Shown: in pieces, positions 9,001-16,343 of the stretch
How positions within the stretch are numbered: position 1 is the first letter of the stretch
Layout: each line of letters starts with the position of its first letter
DNA from: Pseudoprimorskyibacter insulae
GTDB lineage: Bacteria; Pseudomonadota; Alphaproteobacteria; Rhodobacterales; Rhodobacteraceae
Assembly (NCBI RefSeq): GCF_900302505.1
Contig: NZ_OMOJ01000003.1
Location: 286,330-350,329 of the forward strand
Reading direction: 5' to 3'
DNA length: 64,000 bases
The notes under the pieces: model-generated
The model's input: the letters and a program-made list of their open reading frames with translations, nothing else
What the model was told of the DNA's origin: nothing
Database searches by the model: none
Made by a program: the position numbers and the translations under genes

Positions 9001-11846
9001 CCGATGAACCGGTGCAGCCCGCCCGAGGCCGGACCGCTCAGATCAACGATTGCGCCTGTGGCGTCCTTCAGTTGGAAGCCCGTGCTGGTGACATTGGTGG
9101 CGAAATAGGTGGTTTCCGGGGCCAGCCCGCCGATCGCATCCGGCGTCAGGGCCAGCAGGTATTCAACCTCTTGCCCTTCGGTAAAGCCATGATCGGAAAC
9201 CATAATCCGGTTTGCCGCGGCATCGATCCCCATCAGCGAAACGCTCAGGGTGCGGGGGGATGTGCCTTCGGTGGTAAAGCTATGCGCATTGTAGGGGTCG
9301 CGCTGCGTTGGCAGGCCAATGGCCAGCGGCGTGGCCAGATCCGTGTCGCCAATGGCATAGAACTGCACCCTGTCTTGGTCCAGCACTTTGACCCGGTAGC
9401 GTTTGGAACTGGTCAGGCCCGAAATTGCCGCACCGGCGGCCTGATAGGTGACGATATCGCCATCGCTCAGCCCGTGGCCGATCAGGCGCAGCGAATTGCG
9501 GATCGCTTCATCAGCCGAGGCATCGGCAATCGCATCCACCGCGCCGACAACATCCACCTTTTGGCGCAGGGTATGCGTGGCATCGGCATCCAGCGAAGAC
9601 GCGCCAAGGTCGATTGTCGTCGGCGGCGCGCTGAGCAGTTGGAAATGGTCTTGATCGACGTAATTGACGTAATAGGTGCCGCCATCCTCTAGTCCGCCAA
9701 TGGCCTTGGCCCCGGTGTCGATCAGAATGGTGGTGTCGGCGGCGGTATAGACAATGCGTTGACCATGGCTCAACCCGTGATCCTTGACGGTGATCAGATC
9801 GCGCGACAGGTCCACAACGGCGCTGGATTCCGCGTCAAAGCTGTAATCGGTGCCCCAATCCCATGTGCCTTGGTCCGGGCCATCTGCGGCCCCCACCCCG
9901 CCCTTGGCGTGGATTTCGCTATCGACGGTGGTGGTCACATCCACCAGTTCCACGGCAATGCCTGCAGCCAGCATCGCCTTGGCGTCGCTGGTGGCCGAGA
10001 TAGACAGATCGCTGGTGGTGCTGGTGTCCGCCGTTGCGATCATATTGACGTTGCCGCCATGCGACACGATGGTCGTGCCTTTGTCGGATGATAGCCCGGT
10101 ATCGACATCCAGAACCGCGACCGTCAGGCCAAAGCCGCCGCTGCTATCGGTTTCGCCCTCGAAATGCCCCTGCATCGCCAGCGTGGCCGAGGCCGAAGCG
10201 GTGGTCTTGGCGGCAACCAGTACATCACCACCGGCCGAGATTTGGCTGCCGGTCAGGGTGGTCGCAACATCGGTCACAACCACCGATACCGTCACGCCCG
10301 CTTGGCTGCCGGTGTCTTTGGGCAGGCCCAAGCGTTCGCGCTCGGCGGCGTTGAGCGGTTGCACCAAGGCTTCCGAGCTGACCTCGGTCGTGGCGCTGAT
10401 CTGTACGGTGCCTTCGGCAAAGACCTTGGCCCCGGTCATCGTCACATCGGCATTGGCCTTGTGGATCAGAACCTCAGCGCCAACCCCCTTGAGGGTCGCG
10501 CCCATGTTCTTCAGAAATTCCAGCCCACCGTCGACGGTTTGTTCCAAGTCGACATTGCCAGTGGCCAGAAAATCCCCAACCTTCGCGCCGGTCTTGGCCT
10601 GCAAGGGCGCATCCACCGCCGTGGCGTCGATCGAAACAGATGCGCCTAGAATGACGCTGCCCGACCCAATAGTGATCTCGGCGCTATGGGCCTTTACGTC
10701 GATCAGCGGGATTCCGACCCGCTGGATAGCCTCATCCGCGCGGATCGAGACCGCGCCGCCGGTTCCCGCTTCAACCGAGGAGGTCGCGGCACCGGTATCG
10801 CCCCCGTCCAGCCGGGCCGAGCGGATGGTCGCGTTCGCGCCGACATCCACCTTGCGGCCCGCGATGTTCACATCGCCCGCTGCGCCTTCGTCGGTCAAAG
10901 TGTCGATGATCGCGCCGCCCGACATGGCAACCGTGTCACCGATCAGCGTGACACCGCCATCCGCGCCGACCCGGCCCGACACAGTGATCTTGCCCGATCC
11001 TACCAGATCCGAGGTGTCGGGCGTCGATCCGCCAAGCCCTTCGAACAAGGCCGCGCTTAGGCCGGTGCGGATCTCATCTTCTTTGAACGGGTCGTATTTA
11101 TCGGCCAAGCTGACCCGAAGCGTATCGACCCGCGCATCGCCCATCGTGCCGATGTCGAACGAAACTGACCCTGCGTGGTTCAGATAGCCCACATCCAGCG
11201 CCGCCCCGGTCGAGACTGCCGCCTTCTGGCCAAAGGTGATATCCACCGCGCCGCCATACAGATGCAGACGCGGTATTGCGCCGGACGTATCCTCGCCCAG
11301 CGTCCAAGACGCGCCAAGCTGGCCGAAATCTTCGAAGGTCAGACCGTCGTCCGACACGGTAATCGGATTGCGGCTCGCCGCATCGTCCGTCAGACTGGGC
11401 TTGCCGAGAACGATCTTATCCGCGCCGCCCTTGGTGATGTAATCAAGGCTGAACGCCGTCAGATCCGTTTTCAGCGTCGGATCCAGCGTCAGCAGGTCAT
11501 TGCCACGCGATCCGGTCAGATTGACCCGCACCGCCGTGGCTGCATCCATATTCCAGGATTTGAGCGTTCCCGAATTGTCGGCCAAAACCAACTGGCGCGT
11601 GTCGCCCTGATCCACCACGCGCAGAACCACGCTTTTGGACAGGCCGCCATCGCCCATATAGTCCGACAGGGAAATCGCCGCGGTGAACGGGTCCGCGCTG
11701 AGCAGAATGCGCGGCTCCATCGGCTCCAGCACCAGCGCCTTTTCCCGGACGCGCGGGGCGCCAAACGTATCTGCCACGCGCTTGGCCACACCAGCGATCA
11801 ACGCAGATTTCATACCTTTGCGGAAGCGGCGGTCAAATGCGAACAT
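1..11846 (-). CDS. Giant LEPR-XLL domain repetitive surface/secreted protein (3' end outside window)
   Basis: Seen: the minus-strand frame from ATG 11846 stays open to the left edge (about 3,948 codons, no stop met where I translated it), so the C-terminus is missing. The N-terminus is basic (MFAFDRRFRKGMKSALIAG) and is followed at residues 40-53 by LEPMEPRILLSADP, the LEPR-XLL signature. The rest is low-complexity, rich in Gly, Ala, Thr, Val and Asp, of the type 'GVSVSVNVV...A.VGAG', as expected of stacked beta-strand or beta-helix repeats. Four diverged HG..GQ..Y repeats lie at 8757-9776. Known: LEPR-XLL proteins are very long proteobacterial proteins, thought to be exported and adhesin-like, with function largely unproven. 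Inference: a cell-surface or released adhesin, probably type I secreted; a C-terminal secretion signal cannot be seen. The many plus-strand ORFs over this region are antisense shadows. Confidence 0.88.
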   Translation of the reverse strand, partial: MFAFDRRFRKGMKSALIAGVAKRVADTFGAPRVREKALVLEPMEPRILLSADPFTAAISLSDYMGDGGLSKSVVLRVVDQGDTRQLVLADNSGTLKSWNMDAATAVRVNLTGSRGNDLLTLDPTLKTDLTAFSLDYITKGGADKIVLGKPSLTDDAASRNPITVSDDGLTFEDFGQLGASWTLGEDTSGAIPRLHLYGGAVDITFGQKAAVSTGAALDVGYLNHAGSVSFDIGTMGDARVDTLRVSLADKYDPFKEDEIRTGLSAALFEGLGGSTPDTSDLVGSGKITVSGRVGADGGVTLIGDTVAMSGGAIIDTLTDEGAAGDVNIAGRKVDVGANATIRSARLDGGDTGAATSSVEAGTGGAVSIRADEAIQRVGIPLIDVKAHSAEITIGSGSVILGASVSIDATAVDAPLQAKTGAKVGDFLATGNVDLEQTVDGGLEFLKNMGATLKGVGAEVLIHKANADVTMTGAKVFAEGTVQISATTEVSSEALVQPLNAAERERLGLPKDTGSQAGVTVSVVVTDVATTLTGSQISAGGDVLVAAKTTASASATLAMQGHFEGETDSSGGFGLTVAVLDVDTGLSSDKGTTIVSHGGNVNMIATADTSTTSDLSISATSDAKAMLAAGIAVELVDVTTTVDSEIHAKGGVGAADGPDQGTWDWGTDYSFDAESSAVVDLSRDLITVKDHGLSHGQRIVYTAADTTILIDTGAKAIGGLEDGGTYYVNYVDQDHFQLLSAPPTTIDLGASSLDADATHTLRQKVDVVGAVDAIADASADEAIRNSLRLIGHGLSDGDIVTYQAAGAAISGLTSSKRYRVKVLDQDRVQFYAIGDTDLATPLAIGLPTQRDPYNAHSFTTEGTSPRTLSVSLMGIDAAANRIMVSDHGFTEGQEVEYLLALTPDAIGGLAPETTYFATNVTSTGFQLKDATGAIVDLSGPASGGLHRFIGTRAAVSFTPTSAVDDASDIITLKGHGWQTGDSLFYATGADTFVTHDDGTVERIKDPAIDGLEDGTLYHVVRIDQDHFRLVTSSAYAHAPEVVDLTALGVGDAHTLLPDADLANGVGIYARLTSSVSNASGSEIGAGDTGEDVLTSYLMGAGMDKAKGFFGGAKPDVGTVDTGNADPADSSGTDTDAKDEKTETKDPVSEGVNFSLGGSVGVTHFNHDVTVKVGTAEGAGRILSEQDVDIVATIEQTVTTGVTAIVGKPGDEKVKADGAALAIAVGVYDNAALAEIGAYARIDALGSVNLTSDVSYPFATPPRETILGIWKKEFWTKLRDDLLADPQGVYGTYTDGLFGLSGLVNSQALGQTNSPDTGSTALGGSINILIYDDRAEAYVRSGAKINQASAGDGIAMRKDGEGQTVTWAEGSGSSIAVAANVSRELVDLVGMGNAASTADAVTAAIEDDGGTWGKKIGNTFKSGGVIDLVNRSGGNGAGGSLLVTKFDTTAKAIIEEGTTLRAGPDGSVSVDATEKMIRAALITAGSAPAADSVGIAGSVGVVLHNSLVEAALFAPAAGATTSKRGTLTGGSAVSVKATSDIDEVNFAGGVVWAETGAKAAGVSGLVGNSERQTLAHIGDIANSDAGESAKAGTLRAPATGSSGGILIDASTLSVEALRTGGSYNTAFAGTRIEANQATPDDAAEDAADPATRDVTGGLKPTDDKGGARAELNDADAEAPKSTSGFGVAGAAAFWKVDQTTSATIASYGRISLNGSGGAGLTVDAQDHMTVVNAMGGVAASYGNDATAKTDMIAGAFGLSHIASVTEAAVLVRGNGAVSDPALTLALGSAQDISITAHAGGNLYSVAAGIGVSGTAQGNGFGGSVGANFLDYDVTAELDGASVTSGGGLTIDALNDASVVSVAGAVGAGRGGKGLGGSASYNDLDGTTLAALRGAAANTGWTGFSLTGDVAVTAEDAREIKAFSVSAGLSSTAFAAAFTLSANDISGSVQALVANAKLANGDGLRARSLRVEADDKTNITALAGVLALAGGDSSAVGAGLGWNEVSINTSATITGTTAALTGTANTVAGLTIRAVASSDGLLGSKIAAAAVGGAASRDANAAAFNIGLNGVTSAVTAGLNGDSAITVAIGNAEILAKDSTVISALNGTMAVSGKGNSAGAAVGYNFIDAATQAYIRSASLTAGALIDVRAVQAAEIGSITGGLAVASKLTLGGSVSVNVITTDTRAFISPANAADLARTVKARGITVDARTTAKSMVLSGQVAARGKATVGLSATILSLDLATQAFVDPYVKIEAGKDGLTVSADLDMDPKVFAFAGAASGEGVLAAGGVASVSQIDTETIASIGAVTEAAEGSLTYGAARDGAHQITTALGDVRVVAHSSLDLIGAAGAVGLAKGAGIGLSTDIGYIDVTTRAKIGDGVKIRTISDTSTTQAGGSVIVDALTSIDTTGLTMGIAGGKALALAVQAGLSSITTRTEALIGASATITAQGSIAVTADDALEVVTVAGSIAGAGSGVGAAIPVNIGFIDKNTTAHVGKLAKLNARGTASVTVNTGEFTTDEAPQTTREVAQQEFSASRVDNAANQITLGEGSDTPTNFKTGDEVLFVSSQGSIGGLSNGGTYYVRVLPGNRVSLHANAEDAAQGANAIDLTKVSDTGLFVLSPQIKRGAGALAVPNLETDKTMGQRSSVADRAALSGVIVNATSRTEVVAVGAGIAGGGTAGLAMGGHAGIHIIETTAQIEGVVHSGTSDANSGAVLGDDTTVTSQKGVHVAAGRQYDVIAVGASLAGGGSAAGGIGGAVVMLDGDTKASLGGVVAAKDTVTVGAIASENIILVGAGIGGAGAAALGGSASVADLATGTFARVQAGAKIGAQSDMAVAAHHDSELILVAGAMGGAGTAAAAGAVSVVLLNKFVVAEMGTGAIVDVTGDLSVVATSGEDILTVGASAAGAAGGALSAGVVYVETKGQTASKSTGATVAASGDATFHAEDTLLLDAVAGGLAGGAAAAGAGFVVATLDRATVAEINGGSVQGYGVHVTAYSVWDVTSHAAAGALGGVGLSGSVNLLNLGMTDAGFTRASYGSASGSSTNAVVYKNGKPEPVDSALTELRAGLAGLLNDGTSGDIGPDTQSAKQQALKARINGATSVRSSDVRAGTTARILSDATVQADDLTVTADHDVTLSAWGGAVSAGAIAGGAGVSVVNQSLLVTAYVDASGQLLPKEHRLNIDIASRLTSDIEAVGVAGAGGLIGGAAAVSVVRDDSDTTAYLGGGGKSSGTLLVYSPGDLSITADADIDLKVATGSATIGGVAAGAAVVIVEATGDTIAAVGDKTQIGLGASSGAGEAATVAARSLVVEATGRVAISPAPIFGTTSHMLTNYGVGLGAVTANVLKIDMGTTGNNLIVQAYIGKDALVQVERLDRMRVRSLLVESGATDVKSRSLALGGFAAGIIVADVNAVVVVETQVRDGAQIRVFGGSGGISSYVAVPNAKTFEAKANFAANMVASGGNGGVVALGGIFVDPFIQVTARVDVQKDVVITGNQDDLTIGADSTLSVLADGSLVSGGLATGSIATFAVKTDNKAIVQVAQNVTMQAFEDLSITAAAKQTVIAKETLDTTALAAALLARAAGNVTNNATIDLNSGSTLRAKNITVDASHAEFVFVDAKSDATSGVAGTKSLASATVGTTAKVTSAGTIVADDTLTLRAGGTETRVTSHGAALNLGLAGVNSGSAITNVTANNFVEITSQSKLAGDTVTLLADQASDAVLVIADAYAKGVQIGGNTSATAGMTANFAQKIEAKSAGTTQSQIEARHLNLTADSGNLLNGGAFSIYGTADRVAYGLDVGSENDQSTIIVDRKVQVQSDITMRDVVTPRVIIPADLPLGAKSIITEGLERSAIGPDGKPVDSVTIKDGKIYLPDMVAINSKGAPKLTVSAAGQGFDARDGMIRSGGVFMQGATVSAPTGYSTLRIENASAMDVVLGRIEGAGVSADNAGLYTVN
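8757..9776 (-). repeat. Four diverged HG..G..Y repeats inside the giant protein
   Basis: On the minus strand the giant protein contains four related segments at about 9627-9776, 9358-9477, 9064-9192 and 8757-8931. They begin HGLSHGQRIVY, HGLSDGDIVTY, HGFTEGQEVEY and HGWQTGDSLFY. Each continues to a GL-x-x-x-x-x-Y strand and ends with a (Q/T)D(H/R)xxFxL-like strand. The pattern is a small beta-domain repeated in tandem within the otherwise plainer repeat field. Function is unknown. Confidence 0.6.
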
Positions 11847-12173
11847 GGCGGGCCTCAAATCAAGACAGACGTCTAAAAGGATCGATCTTCAAACGAGAAC
11901 AAAGGTTTAGGACAGCCCCATGCCTTCAAAATCGCCCGCCCAAAGAAACCGGCATGGATTGTAAAACTATCCATTTGGGATCATCAGCGCATAAATTGCC
12001 CCGACTCGCCCCCGCCTAACCAAATGAGCATTGGGTTATCGATAGAACCAGGGAGGCCCGTTTTCAACGAATTTCCTTAATTTCCAAAGGAATTCCGGGG
12101 CCGTCACTTGGACACTTCACCCGAAAGATCCGCCGTGCCAAAAGGTGCCTAAATTTAAATCAGACAGGCCGAG
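11847..12173. promoter_or_regulatory. 327-bp spacer upstream of the giant gene, with a palindrome
   Basis: This spacer holds the 5' region of the giant gene (minus) and the 3' end of alaX (minus). I see no ORF of note. It is AT-richer than its flanks. It contains a perfect 6-bp inverted repeat, ATGGAT-N9-ATCCAT, at 11954-11974, about 110 bp upstream of the giant gene's ATG, and a looser AATTTCC/GGAATT dyad around 12070-12094. Either could be an operator, but no consensus sigma-70 promoter stands out and no T-tracted terminator for alaX is obvious. Confidence 0.35.
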
Positions 12174-12893
12174 TCAGGCGTCAAACACCAGCGATACACG
12201 CCGGTTTTGTTTGCCCTTGTTTTCGATCTTGCCGATGCGAATTGCGCCGATTTCGCCGGTGCGGGCCACATGCGTACCGCCGCAGGGCTGAATGTCGATC
12301 ACCGCATCCGATGTGCCGATCTGAACCAGCCGAACACGCCCCGATCCGCGCGGCGGCTTGACCGACAGCGTTTTGACAAGGCCGGGGTTTGCGTCAAGCT
12401 CGGCTTCGCTGATCCACTTTTCGGTCACCGGCATGTCGCGGTCGATCAGCATGTTCAGCCGATCCTCCAGCGCGTCTTTGTTGTTCGGCGGCTCTGGCAT
12501 CATGAAATCGAGCCGCCCCCGATCCGCCATGATCGCGCCGCCCGTCACAGGCAGTGGAATGACGACCGACAGCAGGTGCAGCGCCGTGTGCATCCGCATG
12601 TGGCGGTGGCGTCTTTCCCAATCCAGCGTTTGCACGACCGGCGTGCCAACGGCGGGCAACCGCGCCGGTTCCGCCGGGATCAAAACGATCGCGCCGTCAT
12701 CGCCTTTGACAGCCGAGGCAATGCCGATCGACTGGCTGCCCCAACGCAACACGCCGCTATCGCCCGGCTGGCCGCCGCCGGTGGCGTAGAACACTGTCTG
12801 GTCCAGCACGATTCCACCTTCGAAGGTCAGCCCGGTCACGGTGGCCGGTGCTTCGCGTAGGTACGGGTCTTGCTGGAACAGTTGGGCAGTCAT
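12174..12893 (-). CDS. alaX: Alanyl-tRNA editing protein (AlaX-type)
   Basis: A stand-alone trans-editing hydrolase that removes Ser (or Gly) wrongly attached to tRNA-Ala. Seen: 239 aa. The zinc site is recognisable as HTALH in the MRMHTALHLL segment (about residues 98-107) and CGGTH near residue 203. The N-terminal part resembles the AlaRS editing-domain entry (YATGGGQPGD). There is no catalytic aminoacylation domain, so this is AlaX and not AlaRS. Its ATG overlaps the stop of the upstream channel gene by 4 bp (ATGA), so it is translationally coupled as the last gene of the phrB-cfa-trgAB-cysK-channel run. Confidence 0.9.
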   Translation of the reverse strand: MTAQLFQQDPYLREAPATVTGLTFEGGIVLDQTVFYATGGGQPGDSGVLRWGSQSIGIASAVKGDDGAIVLIPAEPARLPAVGTPVVQTLDWERRHRHMRMHTALHLLSVVIPLPVTGGAIMADRGRLDFMMPEPPNNKDALEDRLNMLIDRDMPVTEKWISEAELDANPGLVKTLSVKPPRGSGRVRLVQIGTSDAVIDIQPCGGTHVARTGEIGAIRIGKIENKGKQNRRVSLVFDA

Positions 12894-15250
12894 TCGGGAA
12901 CTCCTGTGGTCGGCGGAGTGTCTTCGATTTCAGCGCCCCGATCAACCGGGGCCTTGGGGTGCAAAGCCTCGGGGTTGCGCAGCCAGATATCGCGCTGCGC
13001 GAACGGGATCTCGATCCCCTCTTCGGCAAAGCGGCGGGCGATTTCGTGGTTCATGTCGGATTTGACCTGCATGACCTGATGCACATCGCTGAGGATCGCG
13101 CGGATTTCGAAATCGACGGAATCCGCTCCAAAGCCCATCAGATAGACATTGGGTTCGGGGTTCATCATCACCATCGGATGATCACGTGCGATGTTCTTGA
13201 GGATCTTTTCAACGCGCATCGTGTCGGTGCCATAGGCCACCCCAACCGCCACTTTGACCCGGCCAATGGAATTGCCGCGTGTGTAGTTGGTCACGGTGCC
13301 CGACACCAGATCGGCGTTCGGCACGATCACATCGGTGCGGTCAAAAGTTTCGATCCGGGTGGACCGGACGGAAATGGTTTTGACATGCCCGTGCTGGCCA
13401 CCGACCTCGATCCAGTCGCCTTCGGAAATCGGACGTTCGATCAGCAGGATGATGCCCGAGACAAAGTTCGATACGATGTTCTGCAAACCAAAACCGATAC
13501 CGACCGACAGCGCACCAGCCACAATGGCCAGCGACGACAGATCCAGCCCGGCGGTAGTGATCGCCACAATGGCCGAGATAAAGATCCCGACATAGCCCAC
13601 GCCCGACACAATGGCATTTCGCCCGCCCGCATCAATCCGGGTCTTTGGCAGAACCGTCCGGCGCAACCCACCCTGCAGCAGCCGCGTGACCAGAAAGCCG
13701 ACGATGAACAGCACCAGAACCAGCAGGAAGTCGGTGGGCGAAATCCGTGTCTCTCCCAGCGCGAAGCCTTCATGGAACCGCGTCCACAGTTCGGTCAAGT
13801 CGGCGACCCGTGCCCCCCAGACCAGAGCCAGAACGGGCAAGGTCATCAGGATAAGGATAAAGCCAGTCATGACGGGGATCAGGCTATTGCGGGCGTCGGC
13901 TTCGTCTCCGACGATCATCGCATACAGATCGCCGATGAACCGTTGCAGCACTAGCAGCACGGCCAGCACGCCAACCGTCTGCACCATCGGCAGGATCATC
14001 CCCCGACCGACGCCACCATATCCGATACCGGCCAGGATCGGACCAAGCAGGCCAACGACAATCAGGCCTTTGCCAAAGATGTGAAGCAGTTGCGACCGGA
14101 AACGCTGGGAATCGCTTTCCTCAGTGGTATCGCCAGAGGGGCGACCGCTTTGCAGGATCAAGCCCAGCCGGAACAGCATCAGGCCCAGCACCACCAGCAG
14201 CGGGAAATCGAGAACGGCCAGAACCGTTTCGTCAAAAACCGAAATGGTCGCAAGCACGTAGAGCGCCATGCGCAGCACCGTCACCAGCGCCATCATATGG
14301 GCGTAGAACACCGCCTCGACCCGGCGCACCGGTTCAAGGTGAATCAGCGCCGCACCGTCTTCGCGATACAGCACCTCTTCAGCCAGCCAACGGACCACCA
14401 AAAAGGCCAGCGCCCAGACCGGCAGCAGGTCGACCATTTCGCCGGTGCGCAGGCCCAGCATTCCCGTGGACTTAACCGCAAAGACCGCAAGGTAAATCGC
14501 AACCGCAGGCAGAACGATGCGGCCAAGGGACAGGAGAAAACTCCAGACCGGGCCACCACGCACAGACGTGCCTTTCAAACCAGTCAATGCCCGGCGCACC
14601 CAAGTGTTGCCCTTGACGCCCAGCACCAGCGCAATGGTCAAAAGCAGCATCACGACCGGCAGGTTGGACCGCATCACCGCCAACTTGGCAGGGGTCTTGG
14701 CGGCTTGATACAGCTCTAGCCACATCGAGTTGGCCGACTGATAAAGCGCATCCAGCGCGGCAGGCCAATACTGCGGATTGAGCGGGGTCGGACCCAGTGC
14801 CAGCAGGCGATCCGCTTGCCGGGTGCGGATCAATGAATCGATCTCGCCAATCAGGCCGTCGGCCCGCAAATACGCCTCTTCGGCGCGGATCACCGGGGCA
14901 CGCAAATCGGCCAGCTGTTTGTTCAGGGCGCTGCGGCGTTCGGCGATGTCGGGGGCCTCTTCCCGGCCCTCAGGAACCTCACCCAGCGCAGCAATTTGAT
15001 CCTGCAACGTCTTGATACGCAACGTATTTGACGATTGTGCAGCTGTGAACGCATCGCGCCAAACGACGATCTCGACACGCAGTTCTTCCAGTGCACTATC
15101 TGATGCGCGACCGGCCTCAATCGCCTCTTCTGCGCGGATCGCCGTGCTTTCCCAAGTGGCATAATCCGGGGTCGCCGTCTGCGCCCATGCTGATAAGGTC
15201 AGTCCGAGCGCAAGCAGCAGACCGGCGGCAATCCGAGCAAACCAAGCCAT
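12890..15250 (-). CDS. Mechanosensitive ion channel, DUF3772 + MscS domains
   Basis: Large inner-membrane MscS-superfamily channel expected to open under hypo-osmotic membrane tension. Seen: 786 aa; signal peptide (residues 1-23, cut after AWA); a periplasmic helical DUF3772-like region (about 28-190); roughly ten transmembrane segments from about 195; the pore-lining Gly/Ala-rich helix at about 578-600 (AGALSVGIGFGLQNIVSNF), directly followed by the MscS beta-domain (ERPISEGDWIEV, about 605-617) and a short cytoplasmic end. It begins 2 bp after the cysK stop, so it sits in the same operon. A link to tellurite or sulfur metabolism is positional only. Confidence 0.88.
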   Translation of the reverse strand: MAWFARIAAGLLLALGLTLSAWAQTATPDYATWESTAIRAEEAIEAGRASDSALEELRVEIVVWRDAFTAAQSSNTLRIKTLQDQIAALGEVPEGREEAPDIAERRSALNKQLADLRAPVIRAEEAYLRADGLIGEIDSLIRTRQADRLLALGPTPLNPQYWPAALDALYQSANSMWLELYQAAKTPAKLAVMRSNLPVVMLLLTIALVLGVKGNTWVRRALTGLKGTSVRGGPVWSFLLSLGRIVLPAVAIYLAVFAVKSTGMLGLRTGEMVDLLPVWALAFLVVRWLAEEVLYREDGAALIHLEPVRRVEAVFYAHMMALVTVLRMALYVLATISVFDETVLAVLDFPLLVVLGLMLFRLGLILQSGRPSGDTTEESDSQRFRSQLLHIFGKGLIVVGLLGPILAGIGYGGVGRGMILPMVQTVGVLAVLLVLQRFIGDLYAMIVGDEADARNSLIPVMTGFILILMTLPVLALVWGARVADLTELWTRFHEGFALGETRISPTDFLLVLVLFIVGFLVTRLLQGGLRRTVLPKTRIDAGGRNAIVSGVGYVGIFISAIVAITTAGLDLSSLAIVAGALSVGIGFGLQNIVSNFVSGIILLIERPISEGDWIEVGGQHGHVKTISVRSTRIETFDRTDVIVPNADLVSGTVTNYTRGNSIGRVKVAVGVAYGTDTMRVEKILKNIARDHPMVMMNPEPNVYLMGFGADSVDFEIRAILSDVHQVMQVKSDMNHEIARRFAEEGIEIPFAQRDIWLRNPEALHPKAPVDRGAEIEDTPPTTGVPE

Positions 15251-15252
15251 TC

Positions 15253-16287
15253 TTAATCGTCTTCAAATACGCCGGGAATGGACGCCGCCGCCCGGTCAAG
15301 CCACGCAGGAACCGGCAGGCCCTTTTCCTTCAGGAATTCAGGGTTGAAAAGCTTGGACTGATAGCGTGTGCCATAGTCGCACAGCACCGTCACGATGGTG
15401 TGACCCGGCCCCATTTCCTTGGCCATGCGGATTGCACCTGCGATGTTCACACCGGACGACCCACCAAGGCACAGGCCTTCGTGTTGCAGCAGGTCGAACA
15501 CGATCGGCAGCGCTTCGGCGTCCGAGATGTTGTAGGACATGTCGGGCGTGAAACCTTCGAGGTTGGCGGTGATCCGCCCCTGCCCGATGCCTTCAGTGAT
15601 CGAGCCGCCCTCGGCCTTGTGCTCGCCCGTGGTGTAATAGCTGTGCAGCGTCGCGCCATCGGGATCGGCCAGCGCGATCTTCACGCCCTTGGGCTGAAGG
15701 GCCATGCCAACGCCCGCAAGTGTCCCACCCGAGCCAACCGCACAGACAAAGCCATCAACCTTGCCGCCGGTCTGTTCCCAGATCTCCGGGCCGGTTGTTT
15801 CGATATGCGACTGGCGATTGGCCACGTTGTCGAACTGATTGGCCCAAATCGCGCCGTTTGGTTCGGTTTTGGCAAGTTCTTCGGCCAGACGGCCCGAATA
15901 GCGCACGTAATTGTTCGGATTCTTATAGGGCGCGGCGGGCACCTGAACCAGTTCCGCCCCGGCCAAGCGCAGCATGTCTTTCTTTTCCTGGCTTTGGGTC
16001 TCAGGAATGACGATCACCGTCTTGAACCCCATCGAGGCCCCGACCAGCGCAAGACCGATCCCGGTGTTGCCTGCGGTGCCTTCGACGATCGTGCCGCCCG
16101 GCTTCAGAAGGCCCTTGGCAATTGCATCGCGAATGATGAACAGCGCGGCGCGGTCCTTGACCGATTGGCCGGGGTTCAGAAACTCACATTTACCCAGAAT
16201 CTCGCAGCCGGTCTCTTCGCTGGCCTTGTTTAGGCGGATCAGGGGGGTGTTGCCGACGGCTGCGGCCAGATCTGTTGCGATGCGCAT
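15253..16287 (-). CDS. cysK: Cysteine synthase A (O-acetylserine sulfhydrylase), tellurite-locus type
   Basis: PLP enzyme making cysteine from O-acetylserine and sulfide. Seen: 344 aa from ATG 16287, chosen because AAGGAG lies 7-8 nt upstream and the sequence begins MRIATDLAAAVGNTPLIRL like the family; an upstream in-frame Met at 16347 would add 20 atypical residues. PLP lysine in NPGQSVKDR (K44); substrate loop EGTAGNTG; phosphate-binding GSGGT region. Third gene after trgA and trgB. In Rhodobacter sphaeroides the same trgAB-cysK cluster contributes to high-level tellurite resistance (established for that species), so the same role is likely here alongside ordinary cysteine synthesis. Confidence 0.92.
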   Translation of the reverse strand: MRIATDLAAAVGNTPLIRLNKASEETGCEILGKCEFLNPGQSVKDRAALFIIRDAIAKGLLKPGGTIVEGTAGNTGIGLALVGASMGFKTVIVIPETQSQEKKDMLRLAGAELVQVPAAPYKNPNNYVRYSGRLAEELAKTEPNGAIWANQFDNVANRQSHIETTGPEIWEQTGGKVDGFVCAVGSGGTLAGVGMALQPKGVKIALADPDGATLHSYYTTGEHKAEGGSITEGIGQGRITANLEGFTPDMSYNISDAEALPIVFDLLQHEGLCLGGSSGVNIAGAIRMAKEMGPGHTIVTVLCDYGTRYQSKLFNPEFLKEKGLPVPAWLDRAAASIPGVFEDD

Positions 16288-16343
16288 CGACCTGCTCCTT
16301 CTTAACTGGTTTGTAACAGGTGTAGGCGGGCCTGCCGGGGAAC

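Noticed and set aside
733..11876. Many plus-strand ORFs of 60-445 codons across the first 12 kb (for example 9850-11187)
   Set aside because: They lie antisense to the continuous minus-strand giant frame, show Arg/His/Ala-biased shadow composition, and have no ribosome sites or family motifs.
12848..13954. 368-codon plus-strand ORF opposite the channel gene
   Set aside because: Antisense to a well-supported MscS-type gene and rich in His/Gln/Arg, a shadow composition.
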